This document shows positions 9,776 to 18,379 of a DNA stretch of 64,000 nt, one piece after another. The translations under genes were made by a program, and so were the position numbers. Origin of the DNA: Dehalococcoidia bacterium (GTDB lineage Bacteria; Chloroflexota; Dehalococcoidia; UBA2979); assembly GCA_009379925.1 (NCBI GenBank), contig WHSU01000011.1, positions 1 through 64,000 on the forward strand, in the 5' to 3' direction. Below the pieces are notes generated by a model. It was not told the DNA's origin, ran no database searches, and saw nothing but the letters and a program-made list of their open reading frames with translations. Position 1 is the first letter of the stretch, and every line of letters starts with the position of its first letter.

Positions 9776-11596
9776 ATGAAACCTGGACAACGTCGCACGC
9801 TGAGACGCCGCGCCCGCGTGGCGCGACGCTCCTTGCGGCTCTTCCGCGCGTACAAATGGCGCGCGCTGGGGCTGCTCGTCGTAGTCGCCGTCACGACCAC
9901 GCTGGACCTGCTGCCCGCGCTCCTCATCGGCCTGATCGTGGACGAACCGATCCAGGGCGACGCGGACTTCAGGCGCATGGGGCTGCTGTTCGCCGGCATC
10001 ACGGCCATGTACGCCGTCTCTGCCGTATGCAGCGTGTGGTCGGGCTGGATCAACCAGCAGATCGGCCAGGGCATCATGTATGACCTGCGCGCGCAGCTGC
10101 ATGCCCACCTGCAACGGGTTTCCGTGCACTTCTTCACGTCCAGCCGCACCGGCGAGATCCTGTCGCGCGTCTCCAACGACGTGAACCAGTTGCAGATATA
10201 CGTCACGCAGTTGTACGCCGCGATGCTGACCAACGGGATCACGCTGCTGATCGCCATGGGACTGATGGTGGTGCTGAACTGGCAACTGGCCGTCGCCGCC
10301 ATCCTGCTGCTGCTGCTCTGGGTGCTCCCGACGATGAAGGTCGGCCAGCACATGCGGCGGCTCCAGCGCGCGCGACAAGAGGAGACGGCGGACATGTCCG
10401 CCCACCTGGAAGAGACACTCTCCGTCTCCGGTTCCATGCTCGTGCGCGCCTTCGGGCGGCAGGACCACGAGTCGCAGCGGTTCTCGAAGATGAACGACTC
10501 ATTGCGCACCCTGGCCATCCGCCAGGTGATGGCGGGACGCTGGTTCCAGATGAGCACGCGGCTCTTCGGTTCCGTCGCCATCGGCTTCGTGTTCTGGCTC
10601 GGTAGCTACGGGGTGGCCGAGAACCAGGTCTCCGTCGGAAGCGTCGTCGCGTTCGCCCTGCTCACCCAGCGCGTGTTCCAGCCCTTCTCCCTGGTGGCGC
10701 GCGGGACGACGGACATCATCGCCTCGCTGGCGATCTTCCAGCGCATCTACGAGTACCTGGACCTGCCCGTGGACGTGGACGAGAAGGCGGACGCGGTGCA
10801 AGTGGACCACCCGCGCGGCGTCGTTGAGTTCGACCGCGTGGGCTTCGCCTACGACGCGGCGGACGGCCCCGCCCTGCACGACATCAGCTTCCGGCTGGAA
10901 CCGGGCCAGATGGCGGCGCTGGTGGGCCCCTCGGGCGCAGGCAAGACCACGGTCACGTACCTGCTCCAGCGCTTCTACGACCCGGGGGAGGGGGCCATCC
11001 GCCTGGACGGGCATGACCTGCGCGACCTCACCCTGGACACGGTCGCCCGCACCATCGGCACCGTGGCCCAGGACACCTCGCTGTTCAACTCCACCCTGAT
11101 CGAGAACATCCGCTACGGGCGCATCGAAGCCACCGACGAGGAAGTGGAGGAGGCCGCGCAGACGGCCGGCCTGCGCGACCTGGTCGAGCGCCTGCCCGAA
11201 GGCCTACACACCCGGGTCGGTGAGCGCGGGTACCACCTGTCCGGCGGTGAGAAGCAGCGCGTATCGATCGCGCGCGCGATCCTGAAGGACCCGCCGGTGC
11301 TCGTGCTGGACGAGGCCACCGCCTCACTCGACTCGCTGCTCGAACGCGAGATCCGCGAAGCCACCTCCAGGCTGTCGGCCGGCCGCACCACCGTGGTAAT
11401 CGCGCACCGCCTCTCCACCATCGTCTCCGCCGACGTCATCTTCGTAATGCAGGACGGGCGCATCATCGACCGCGGGACGCATGAGGAGTTGCTGGCGCGT
11501 GGCGGCCTCTACGCGCGTCTGTACCACGAGCAGTTCGGCGGCAAGGCGACGGTGTCTCCGGCGGATGGGGCGCCCGAGCCCTCCTGGCAGTCATAG
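9776..11596 (+). CDS. ABC transporter, fused permease/ATPase (MsbA-type exporter)
   Basis: GPSGAGKTTVTYLLQRFYDP Walker A, LSGGEKQRVSIARAIL signature, VLVLDEATASLDS Walker B; start inferred at MKPGQRR. Confidence 0.92.
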   Translation: MKPGQRRTLRRRARVARRSLRLFRAYKWRALGLLVVVAVTTTLDLLPALLIGLIVDEPIQGDADFRRMGLLFAGITAMYAVSAVCSVWSGWINQQIGQGIMYDLRAQLHAHLQRVSVHFFTSSRTGEILSRVSNDVNQLQIYVTQLYAAMLTNGITLLIAMGLMVVLNWQLAVAAILLLLLWVLPTMKVGQHMRRLQRARQEETADMSAHLEETLSVSGSMLVRAFGRQDHESQRFSKMNDSLRTLAIRQVMAGRWFQMSTRLFGSVAIGFVFWLGSYGVAENQVSVGSVVAFALLTQRVFQPFSLVARGTTDIIASLAIFQRIYEYLDLPVDVDEKADAVQVDHPRGVVEFDRVGFAYDAADGPALHDISFRLEPGQMAALVGPSGAGKTTVTYLLQRFYDPGEGAIRLDGHDLRDLTLDTVARTIGTVAQDTSLFNSTLIENIRYGRIEATDEEVEEAAQTAGLRDLVERLPEGLHTRVGERGYHLSGGEKQRVSIARAILKDPPVLVLDEATASLDSLLEREIREATSRLSAGRTTVVIAHRLSTIVSADVIFVMQDGRIIDRGTHEELLARGGLYARLYHEQFGGKATVSPADGAPEPSWQS

Positions 11597-11599
11597 GCG

Positions 11600-12685
11600 A
11601 TGGCGGAGGCACCCGTGACCGGACGAATGCCCACTGTCCTGGCCAGCACCGTGATCCGGATGGCGCAGGCCGGCGACCAGCATGGCAGCCTGTGGCTGGT
11701 GGATCTCGAGAGCGGGCGCAGCGACGAGGTGCTGCAGTGGCGCGACCAGACCATCAGCTGGGAGGGCCGCGGCGCCGAGCGCGGGCTGCGCGGCATCGCC
11801 TTCCGGGACGACCGCGTCTACCTGGCCTCCGACAAGGAGATCCACGTCTACACGCCGTCGTTCGAGCGCATCGGCGGCTACACGAACCCATACCTGGGCG
11901 ACGTGCATGAGATCTGGTTCGACGACGACGGCACCCTGCTGGTCACCTCCACGCGCTACGACTCGCTGCTGCGGCTCGACCTGGAGAGCGGCTGCTTCAC
12001 CGAGGGGTTCTGCGTCCGCCAGACGGCCGGTGCGACGCGCATGCTTGCCAGGTGGCGGCGGAAGCTCGGCGCGGGCGAGGGAAAGGCGGTCACGGGCAGC
12101 ATCGGCGACCGCGCGACTCGCGTGGCCTGGCGCCTGCGCGCCGCCCTGGGACGCCGCGGCCGGGAGCGCGACCTGCGGCCGCGTACCTTCGACCCGAACA
12201 CACCCGGTGGGCCCGAGCTGGGCGACACGGTGCACCTGAACAGCATCTCCGTGGTGGACGGCGAGCCGTACGTGTCGGGCACGGGCCTCGAGCGTCTCCT
12301 CCACCTCGATGCCGGTGCGGTGACGCCATATGCGACCATCCCGGCACGTACACACAACGCGCGTCCACATCAAGGGCAGGTGCTGTGCAACGACACGGCG
12401 GCCAACCGCGTCCTGTTGCAGGACCGCGCCGGCCAGGTGATCCGCGCGTTGCCCGTGCCGCCCGTCGATGAGACGGCGCTCGAGTGTGTGGAACTCGCGC
12501 AGGGGTACGCGCGACCGGGGTTCGCACGAGGACTGTGTGTGACCGGGGACGGTCTGTTCGTGGCCGGCTCCTCCCCCGCGACGGTTTCGATCTACGACCC
12601 TGAGTCCGGCGAGCGCCTTCGCTCCGTCACGCTCTCGATGGACGTCCGCTCGGCGGTGCATGGCCTTGAGGTCTGGCCCTACTAG
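11600..12685 (+). CDS. Conserved hypothetical, probable beta-propeller-like protein
   Basis: Repeated blade-like strands (GSLWLVDLESGRSDEVL, DDRVYLASDKEIHVYTP, DGTLLVTSTRYDSLLRLDLESG); 3-nt gap from upstream ABC gene. Confidence 0.55.
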   Translation: MAEAPVTGRMPTVLASTVIRMAQAGDQHGSLWLVDLESGRSDEVLQWRDQTISWEGRGAERGLRGIAFRDDRVYLASDKEIHVYTPSFERIGGYTNPYLGDVHEIWFDDDGTLLVTSTRYDSLLRLDLESGCFTEGFCVRQTAGATRMLARWRRKLGAGEGKAVTGSIGDRATRVAWRLRAALGRRGRERDLRPRTFDPNTPGGPELGDTVHLNSISVVDGEPYVSGTGLERLLHLDAGAVTPYATIPARTHNARPHQGQVLCNDTAANRVLLQDRAGQVIRALPVPPVDETALECVELAQGYARPGFARGLCVTGDGLFVAGSSPATVSIYDPESGERLRSVTLSMDVRSAVHGLEVWPY

Positions 12686-12764
12686 GAACGCGCGCTGTCC
12701 GTCCGCGGATGGCCAGCGATGACCACGGACGGACCGGGCCCGATGCCCGGGTTGGAGCCCTCGG

Positions 12765-13658
12765 ATGACTCTCCCCACCTTCGTCCTCATCGGCGCCTCA
12801 CGTGCCGGGACCACCTCAACCCACCACTACCTGGAGGAGCACCCGGACGTCTTCGTCAGCCATCCGAAAGAGCCGAATTACTTCCTCGAGGAGGGCAACC
12901 CGAAGCGCAACGTGAAGACGCTGCCGGCGTACGAGGCCTTGTTCGCGGCGGCCCGCCCGGACCAGGCACGTGGCGAATGTTCCGTGTCCTACTTCCGCGA
13001 CCCGGTCAGTGCGGAACGCATCCGTGCGCTCGTTCCGGACGTTCAGCTGCTGCTCTTCCTGCGGCAGCCCGCTGACCGCGCGTACTCCTCCTACCTGCTG
13101 AGGAGGCGCGGCGACAGCAACGTACGCGAACGCCGCGGGCCGGAGGAGGCCCTGGCTGGCCCCCGGGAGGAACTGGTCCAGGAGTCCCTCTATGCAGACG
13201 ACATCCAGCGCTACTTCGACCTGTTCGGCCGCGAGCGTTTCCACATCGAGGTGCTGGAGCACTTCGCACAGGACCCGCTGGCGGCGATGTCCCGTATCTA
13301 CACGCACATTGGCGTGGACCCCACGTTCCGGCCGGACACGTCGCAGCGCTACAACGAAGGCTGGGCGGCCCGCAACGCGCGCGTGAATGCCGTGCTCAAG
13401 CACCCGGCGATGCGCCGCGCGGCGCGGACGGTGTTCCCGCGGGCGGTCCAGCAGGGCATCCGCGACGTGGCGCGCAGGAACAGCAGCCCGCCGCCGCCGC
13501 TCTCGTCCGAGTTGCGCGCGCGCCTGAACGAATTCTACCGGCCCGACATCGAGCGGACGGGCGAATTGATCGGGCGGGACCTCTCGTTCTGGCTCGAGGC
13601 ACCACCCGCTCGTACCTCCGCGGTGCTCAAGCCATCGAGGCTCGAAGGCGCACCCTAG
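12765..13658 (+). CDS. Sulfotransferase
   Basis: 5'-PSB loop-like FVLIGASRAGTTSTHHYLEEHPDV, RQPADRAYSSYL. Confidence 0.85.
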   Translation: MTLPTFVLIGASRAGTTSTHHYLEEHPDVFVSHPKEPNYFLEEGNPKRNVKTLPAYEALFAAARPDQARGECSVSYFRDPVSAERIRALVPDVQLLLFLRQPADRAYSSYLLRRRGDSNVRERRGPEEALAGPREELVQESLYADDIQRYFDLFGRERFHIEVLEHFAQDPLAAMSRIYTHIGVDPTFRPDTSQRYNEGWAARNARVNAVLKHPAMRRAARTVFPRAVQQGIRDVARRNSSPPPPLSSELRARLNEFYRPDIERTGELIGRDLSFWLEAPPARTSAVLKPSRLEGAP

Positions 13659-13675
13659 CGCCTCGTACGGCGAGG

Positions 13676-14842
13676 TTAGCCGCCCAGCAGGTCATCGCGG
13701 AGGGGACGCCCGGTGCCGGCGAGGCTCTCGACGGCGGCGATGACCTGCTGGGCGCGGGTCTCGAAGCTGTTGGACGCGCGCCAGGCCGCGCGCGCTTCGC
13801 GGTCGACCGGCCATTCGCCGCCCAGCATACCCTGCAGGATCCGCACGGCGTCCTCCGGTTCGGTGGCCACACCCATGTGCGCGCGGAACTCCTCGGCTTC
13901 CCGGATGCCCGTGGAGAGGATGGGGCGGTCCGTGACCATGTAGTCATAGAAGCGGAGCGGGCATCGACGGTCGTTGTGGTCGTCGACGCGCAGCGGGCTC
14001 AACAGCACATCGAAGCCTGCCAGGTAGCGGGGCAGCGCCTCGTGCGGGCGTCCGCCCAGCCAGCGGACGTTGGGCGCCGAGAGCGAGCGGTAGAGCCGCC
14101 CGGGGTCGGTCCCGTCCGCGGTCATCATGGGCCCCACGAACACGAAGGTGGCGTCCGGGGTGGCCGCCACCAGCTGGTCGATCCAGTCCCAGTCATAGGT
14201 GCGGTTCAGCACACCGACGGATCCCACCAGAGGGCGGGGCAGGTCCGCCAGGTCCGCGGGCACCTCCGGCGCGGCCTGCACCTGCGCGAGGAATGACGAC
14301 GAGAAGGCCTGCGGCGAGTGCCAGACCGGCCGAGGCGTACGCGGGACGAAGTCTTCCTGCAGTTGCCGCGCGACCGTGAGCGTGAGGTCACACTCGTTGA
14401 GCAACTGGTCCTGCAGCCGTCGGGTCACTTCGCGGTCCCAGTCAAAGTACTCGAAGGCATCGTGGGCGTAGTAGACGCGTGCCCCGGCAGCGCGGAACGC
14501 GGGGAGATGGGGCGCCAGGTAGGGACTGGTGCAGACGAACACGTCGCACGGTCCCATACCGGCCGCGAGGCGCTCCGTGAGGGGCCGGAGCAGACGGTGA
14601 GACAGCGAGGCGTAGCGGCGCAGACCCGGGACCAGCCACGTACGTTCTTCCACGTGGCCCTGCCGGCGGCGGCGGACGATGCGGTCGATGGCCTCGGCGG
14701 GCCGCCCACCGACGTCGCGCCAGTGCTCCAGCGGGTTTTGCACGCGGACCAGCCGGACATCGACGGACGCGGGCATGGCCGCGAAGAGCGACCAGACCCA
14801 GAGGGCGTTCGCCTCCAGCACTGTGACCCGCGCGACCGTCAA
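13676..14842 (-). CDS. Glycosyltransferase (GT4-like)
   Basis: VYYAHDAFEYFDWD, LVGSVGVLNRTYDWDWIDQL, PNVRWLGGRPHEALPRYLAGFDVLLSPL. Confidence 0.8.
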   Translation of the reverse strand: MTVARVTVLEANALWVWSLFAAMPASVDVRLVRVQNPLEHWRDVGGRPAEAIDRIVRRRRQGHVEERTWLVPGLRRYASLSHRLLRPLTERLAAGMGPCDVFVCTSPYLAPHLPAFRAAGARVYYAHDAFEYFDWDREVTRRLQDQLLNECDLTLTVARQLQEDFVPRTPRPVWHSPQAFSSSFLAQVQAAPEVPADLADLPRPLVGSVGVLNRTYDWDWIDQLVAATPDATFVFVGPMMTADGTDPGRLYRSLSAPNVRWLGGRPHEALPRYLAGFDVLLSPLRVDDHNDRRCPLRFYDYMVTDRPILSTGIREAEEFRAHMGVATEPEDAVRILQGMLGGEWPVDREARAAWRASNSFETRAQQVIAAVESLAGTGRPLRDDLLGG

Positions 14843-14978
14843 CGCGTCCGCCGCCCTTCTTGCGTCACAGTGTATGCCGCCCCTTGCGTGCAGGCTCCTG
14901 ATCGCTCAGCGTGATCGCACGGGAACGCCAGCGCCATCGCCAGCGCTCCGTCATGGTGTCTCGTGCGGTGAGGTGTGG

Positions 14979-16202
14979 ATGCCGGAAGCACGTGATGCGG
15001 CCAGCGACGGCTCGCCGACGCCCCCGTCTGATGCCCCTACCGGGGCATCGACGTCCGTGGTCCTGCTGCGGCCCCTGCCACTTCCACCGAATCGGTCGAT
15101 GGAGCGCTATGCGGACGAGATCCAGCAGGGCTTTCAGGACCGCGCCGGCTGGGAAGTCTCCTCCGCCTCCACCGGGCGGGCGTCGGCCCTCGCAAGCCGC
15201 TTCCGCCTCCAGAGGCTCGAGCGCGCGGTAGCCCGTGTCTGGTCCTATCCACGGTTGGTGCGGCGCTTGCCGGCGGATGTCTTCCATATCGTTGACCACT
15301 CCTACGCTGAACTACTCGGGGCGCTGCCCCAGAGCCGCACGGTCGTCACCTGTCACGACCTGATGCTGTTGCGCGCCGAGGTGAGCGACATCGGCTTCCG
15401 TGGCCGGCGGCCGACTGTGCGGCGGTTTCGTCGCCGCGTGGAGCACCTGCGCCGCGCCGCACGCGTGGTGTGCGTGAGCGCCACCACGGCGCGCGACGTG
15501 CGCGAACTGCTGGGCGTCGAGGAGGAGCGGCTACGTGTCATCCCCAACGGCATCAGCGCGGCCTTCTACCCGCTGCCGGCCGAGCGTGTCCAGGCCGCTC
15601 GGACCGAGGCGCTCGGCGGGCACCGGCACTCGTTGCTGCACGTCTCCACCGGCGACCCCTACAAGAACGTCGAGACCACGCTGCACGTGCTCGCTCGGCT
15701 GCGGGCGCAGGGTTTGGACGTGTGCCTGCTCCGCGTCGGCGTCGCCCTGACGGACGCCCAGCGCGCGCTGAGCCGCGAACTGCGCGTGGACCCGGCCGTC
15801 ATCGAGCAGGGCCGCGTCGACGATGCCAGGCTTGTGGAGCTGTACAACCTGGCGGATGTCCTGATCTTCCCTTCTACTTACGAGGGCTTCGGGTGGCCGC
15901 CGTTGGAGGCCATGGCGTGCGGCACGCCCGTGGTGACATCGGACTGCGACGCCCTTGCGGAGGTGGTCGGCGACGCCGGCCTCATGGCGGCGCCGCGGGA
16001 CGTCGAAGGCCTGGCGGCGGCGGTGGAGCGCCTGCTCACGGACGATGCCGTGGCAGCGGAGTATCGCCGGCGTGGTGTGGCGCGCGCGGCCGAGTTCACC
16101 TGGGCGCGGACGATCGAGGGACTGGCGGAGGTCTATCGCGAGGTGGCCGGCGCCGGGCCGCCCCATCTTGGCGTGGCCGGAGGCGCTCCTACGCTTCTCT
16201 GA
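14979..16202 (+). CDS. Glycosyltransferase family 4
   Basis: LLHVSTGDPYKNVETTLHVLARL, LYNLADVLIFPSTYEGFGWPPLEAMACGTPVVTSD; start inferred at MPEARD. Confidence 0.88.
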   Translation: MPEARDAASDGSPTPPSDAPTGASTSVVLLRPLPLPPNRSMERYADEIQQGFQDRAGWEVSSASTGRASALASRFRLQRLERAVARVWSYPRLVRRLPADVFHIVDHSYAELLGALPQSRTVVTCHDLMLLRAEVSDIGFRGRRPTVRRFRRRVEHLRRAARVVCVSATTARDVRELLGVEEERLRVIPNGISAAFYPLPAERVQAARTEALGGHRHSLLHVSTGDPYKNVETTLHVLARLRAQGLDVCLLRVGVALTDAQRALSRELRVDPAVIEQGRVDDARLVELYNLADVLIFPSTYEGFGWPPLEAMACGTPVVTSDCDALAEVVGDAGLMAAPRDVEGLAAAVERLLTDDAVAAEYRRRGVARAAEFTWARTIEGLAEVYREVAGAGPPHLGVAGGAPTLL

Positions 16203-16252
16203 TGGCTGCTCAAGCCCATCGGTGCTTCACTCTGTAGGCGTCCCCGTACTGG

Positions 16253-17221
16253 TTGCGTGAGGAGTCAGAGGTGGCGACCGTTTCGCCAGTCACCCCGGTG
16301 CGACCGCCGGGGCGGTGCCTTGTCAGCCTGCGCGCCACCGGTTCGCGGCACCCCTTGTTCTTCGTCCACGGCCTCTACGGTCAGGTGTTTCAGTTTTATA
16401 CCCTCGCCCCCTACCTCGGCGCCGACCAACCGTGCTACGCCCTGGAGGCGCCCGGGCTGTGGAACGACGCCCCCACAGCCGACACGTTCCAGGAGCTGGC
16501 CCGCCGCTACATCGACGAGATGCGCGAGGTACAGCCGGAAGGGCCCTACGTGATCCTGGGCTTCTCCGCCGGGGGACACGTGGCCTGGGAGATGGCGCAG
16601 CAACTGCGCCAGCAGGGGCAGGAAGCAGCCGTCGGGCTGCTCGACACGATGGCTCCGGGGGGGCACTGGCCGCGGTACGGACGTCTTCAGCGCCTCATGC
16701 GTCCTCTAGCGGGCGCCGTCTTCCCGTTCCGCGTGATGGCGGGCCTGCGGGGAAAGCGCAGGCGCGCCATGCTGCGCAACAGCTTCCGGATGCGCGTCTT
16801 CAAGACAGCGATGCTCGTGCGGCTACCGCTGGACAACCGGATCACACGCGCGTCGTTGCGCGCTGGACGGCGTCCGCCGCCGGGAGGCGTGGAGGTGGTC
16901 CAGCTCTTTCTGCGCGCCTACCAGGACTATCAGCTGCAACCGTACGACGGGTCGGTCGCGCTCTTCCGCGCCGAACTGCAGGAGCCGGGCCGCTCCTATC
17001 ACCCCGACCTCGGATGGGGGACGCACGTCCGCGGCCAACTGGACGTTATCCCGGTACCGGGACACCACGGGTTCATCTTCGTGGAGCCCCACGGCGCGAC
17101 GCTGGCGGACGAGATCATGGCATGGGAAGACCGGTGTCTGGCGGCCAGCGGGCAGCCGGCAATCGAGGCGGAAACGGCCGTCGATCCGGCGGTCCAGGTC
17201 CAGCCGGGGCATCCCGGCTAG
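16253..17221 (+). CDS. Thioesterase-domain / alpha-beta hydrolase protein
   Basis: HPLFFVHGLYGQVFQFYTLAPYLG, ILGFSAGGHVAWEMAQQL nucleophile elbow. Confidence 0.8.
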   Translation: MREESEVATVSPVTPVRPPGRCLVSLRATGSRHPLFFVHGLYGQVFQFYTLAPYLGADQPCYALEAPGLWNDAPTADTFQELARRYIDEMREVQPEGPYVILGFSAGGHVAWEMAQQLRQQGQEAAVGLLDTMAPGGHWPRYGRLQRLMRPLAGAVFPFRVMAGLRGKRRRAMLRNSFRMRVFKTAMLVRLPLDNRITRASLRAGRRPPPGGVEVVQLFLRAYQDYQLQPYDGSVALFRAELQEPGRSYHPDLGWGTHVRGQLDVIPVPGHHGFIFVEPHGATLADEIMAWEDRCLAASGQPAIEAETAVDPAVQVQPGHPG

Positions 17222-17231
17222 CATCTAACAG

Positions 17232-17256
17232 GCCCTGTCGCCGAAGATGACAGGGC
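17232..17256 (+). terminator. Intergenic hairpin (possible terminator/attenuator)
   Basis: Perfect 8-bp stem GCCCTGTC/GACAGGGC, 9-nt loop, no clear U-tract. Confidence 0.4.
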
Positions 17257-17292
17257 GGGCGATCAACACTCAATGATCAGGGTCGAGGTGAG

Positions 17293-18303
17293 ATGAACAT
17301 CGCAATCCTGGGCGCCGGCGGCTTCATCGGCTCCCACCTCGTGGAACATCTGCTCGCCCGCGGCGAGCACTCGATCGTCGGTCTCGACATCGAGGATGAG
17401 AAGCTCCAGGGCATCGAAGGGCCCGCGTTCACGTTCGTGAGGTCGGACGTCCGGGAAGTCCCGGACAGCGTCGTGCGTGACGCGGACGTGGTGGTGGACC
17501 TGATCGCATACGCGAACCCTAGCATCTACGTGGAGTCGCCGCTGGAGGTCTTCCGGCTCAACTTCATGACGAACCTGGAGATCGCGAATCAGTGCATCCG
17601 CTATGGCAAGCGGCTCATCCAGTACTCTACCTCCGAGGTATACGGGAAGAGCCGCCCCCCCGACACGGTCTACTTTGAGGACGAGACCGACATGATCATG
17701 GGACCCACCACGAAGCAGCGGTGGATTTACGCCGTGGCGAAGCAGTTGCTGGAGCGCGTGATCCACGCGCATGGTCTGCTGGGCGAGATCGACTACACGA
17801 TTGTGCGGCCGTTCAATTTCATCGGCCCCCGCATTGATTACCTGGTTCCGGCCGGTTCGATGGGCGGCCCCCGCGTCTTCGCGCATTTCATGTCGGCGCT
17901 GCTCGAGGGCGGCCCCATGTACCTGGTAGACGGCGGGGCGGCGCACCGCACGTTCATGAGCATCTACGACGCAAACACGGCCCTCCAGGCGATCCTGGAT
18001 AGCCCGGCCGCGAGCCAGCAGATCTATAACTTCGGCAACCCGGACAACAACATCATGATCCGGGACCTGGCTCCGCTGATGATGGACCTCTACCAGGAGG
18101 CCACCGGGCAGGCGCCTCGCTGCGAACCGACCGAGGTCAGCGGCGAGACCTTCTACGGCGAAGGCTACGAGGACATGGACCGTATCCCGCCGGACATCAG
18201 CAAACTGCGCGCCCTGGGCTGGGAGCCGACGCGCGACCTGAACGAGACCTTCGGCGACACTATCCGGTACTACCTGAAGGAAGCCGGCCGCATCTCGGTC
18301 TAG
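17293..18303 (+). CDS. NAD-dependent epimerase/dehydratase (UDP-glucuronate decarboxylase/ArnA-like)
   Basis: AILGAGGFIGSHL Rossmann motif, YSTSEVYGK, YAVAKQ catalytic YxxxK, RPFNFIGPRID. Confidence 0.85.
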   Translation: MNIAILGAGGFIGSHLVEHLLARGEHSIVGLDIEDEKLQGIEGPAFTFVRSDVREVPDSVVRDADVVVDLIAYANPSIYVESPLEVFRLNFMTNLEIANQCIRYGKRLIQYSTSEVYGKSRPPDTVYFEDETDMIMGPTTKQRWIYAVAKQLLERVIHAHGLLGEIDYTIVRPFNFIGPRIDYLVPAGSMGGPRVFAHFMSALLEGGPMYLVDGGAAHRTFMSIYDANTALQAILDSPAASQQIYNFGNPDNNIMIRDLAPLMMDLYQEATGQAPRCEPTEVSGETFYGEGYEDMDRIPPDISKLRALGWEPTRDLNETFGDTIRYYLKEAGRISV

Positions 18304-18323
18304 CGTTTCCCTCAGAACAGATG

Positions 18324-18357
18324 AGGAGGGGCGGGTCTGTGGCCCGCCGCCCCTCCT
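18324..18357. terminator. Bidirectional intrinsic-type hairpin between convergent genes
   Basis: AGGAGGGGCGG / CCGCCCCTCCT 11-bp inverted repeat. Confidence 0.6.
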
Positions 18358-18379
18358 GCGTTCCAGACTCGGGTGAGGG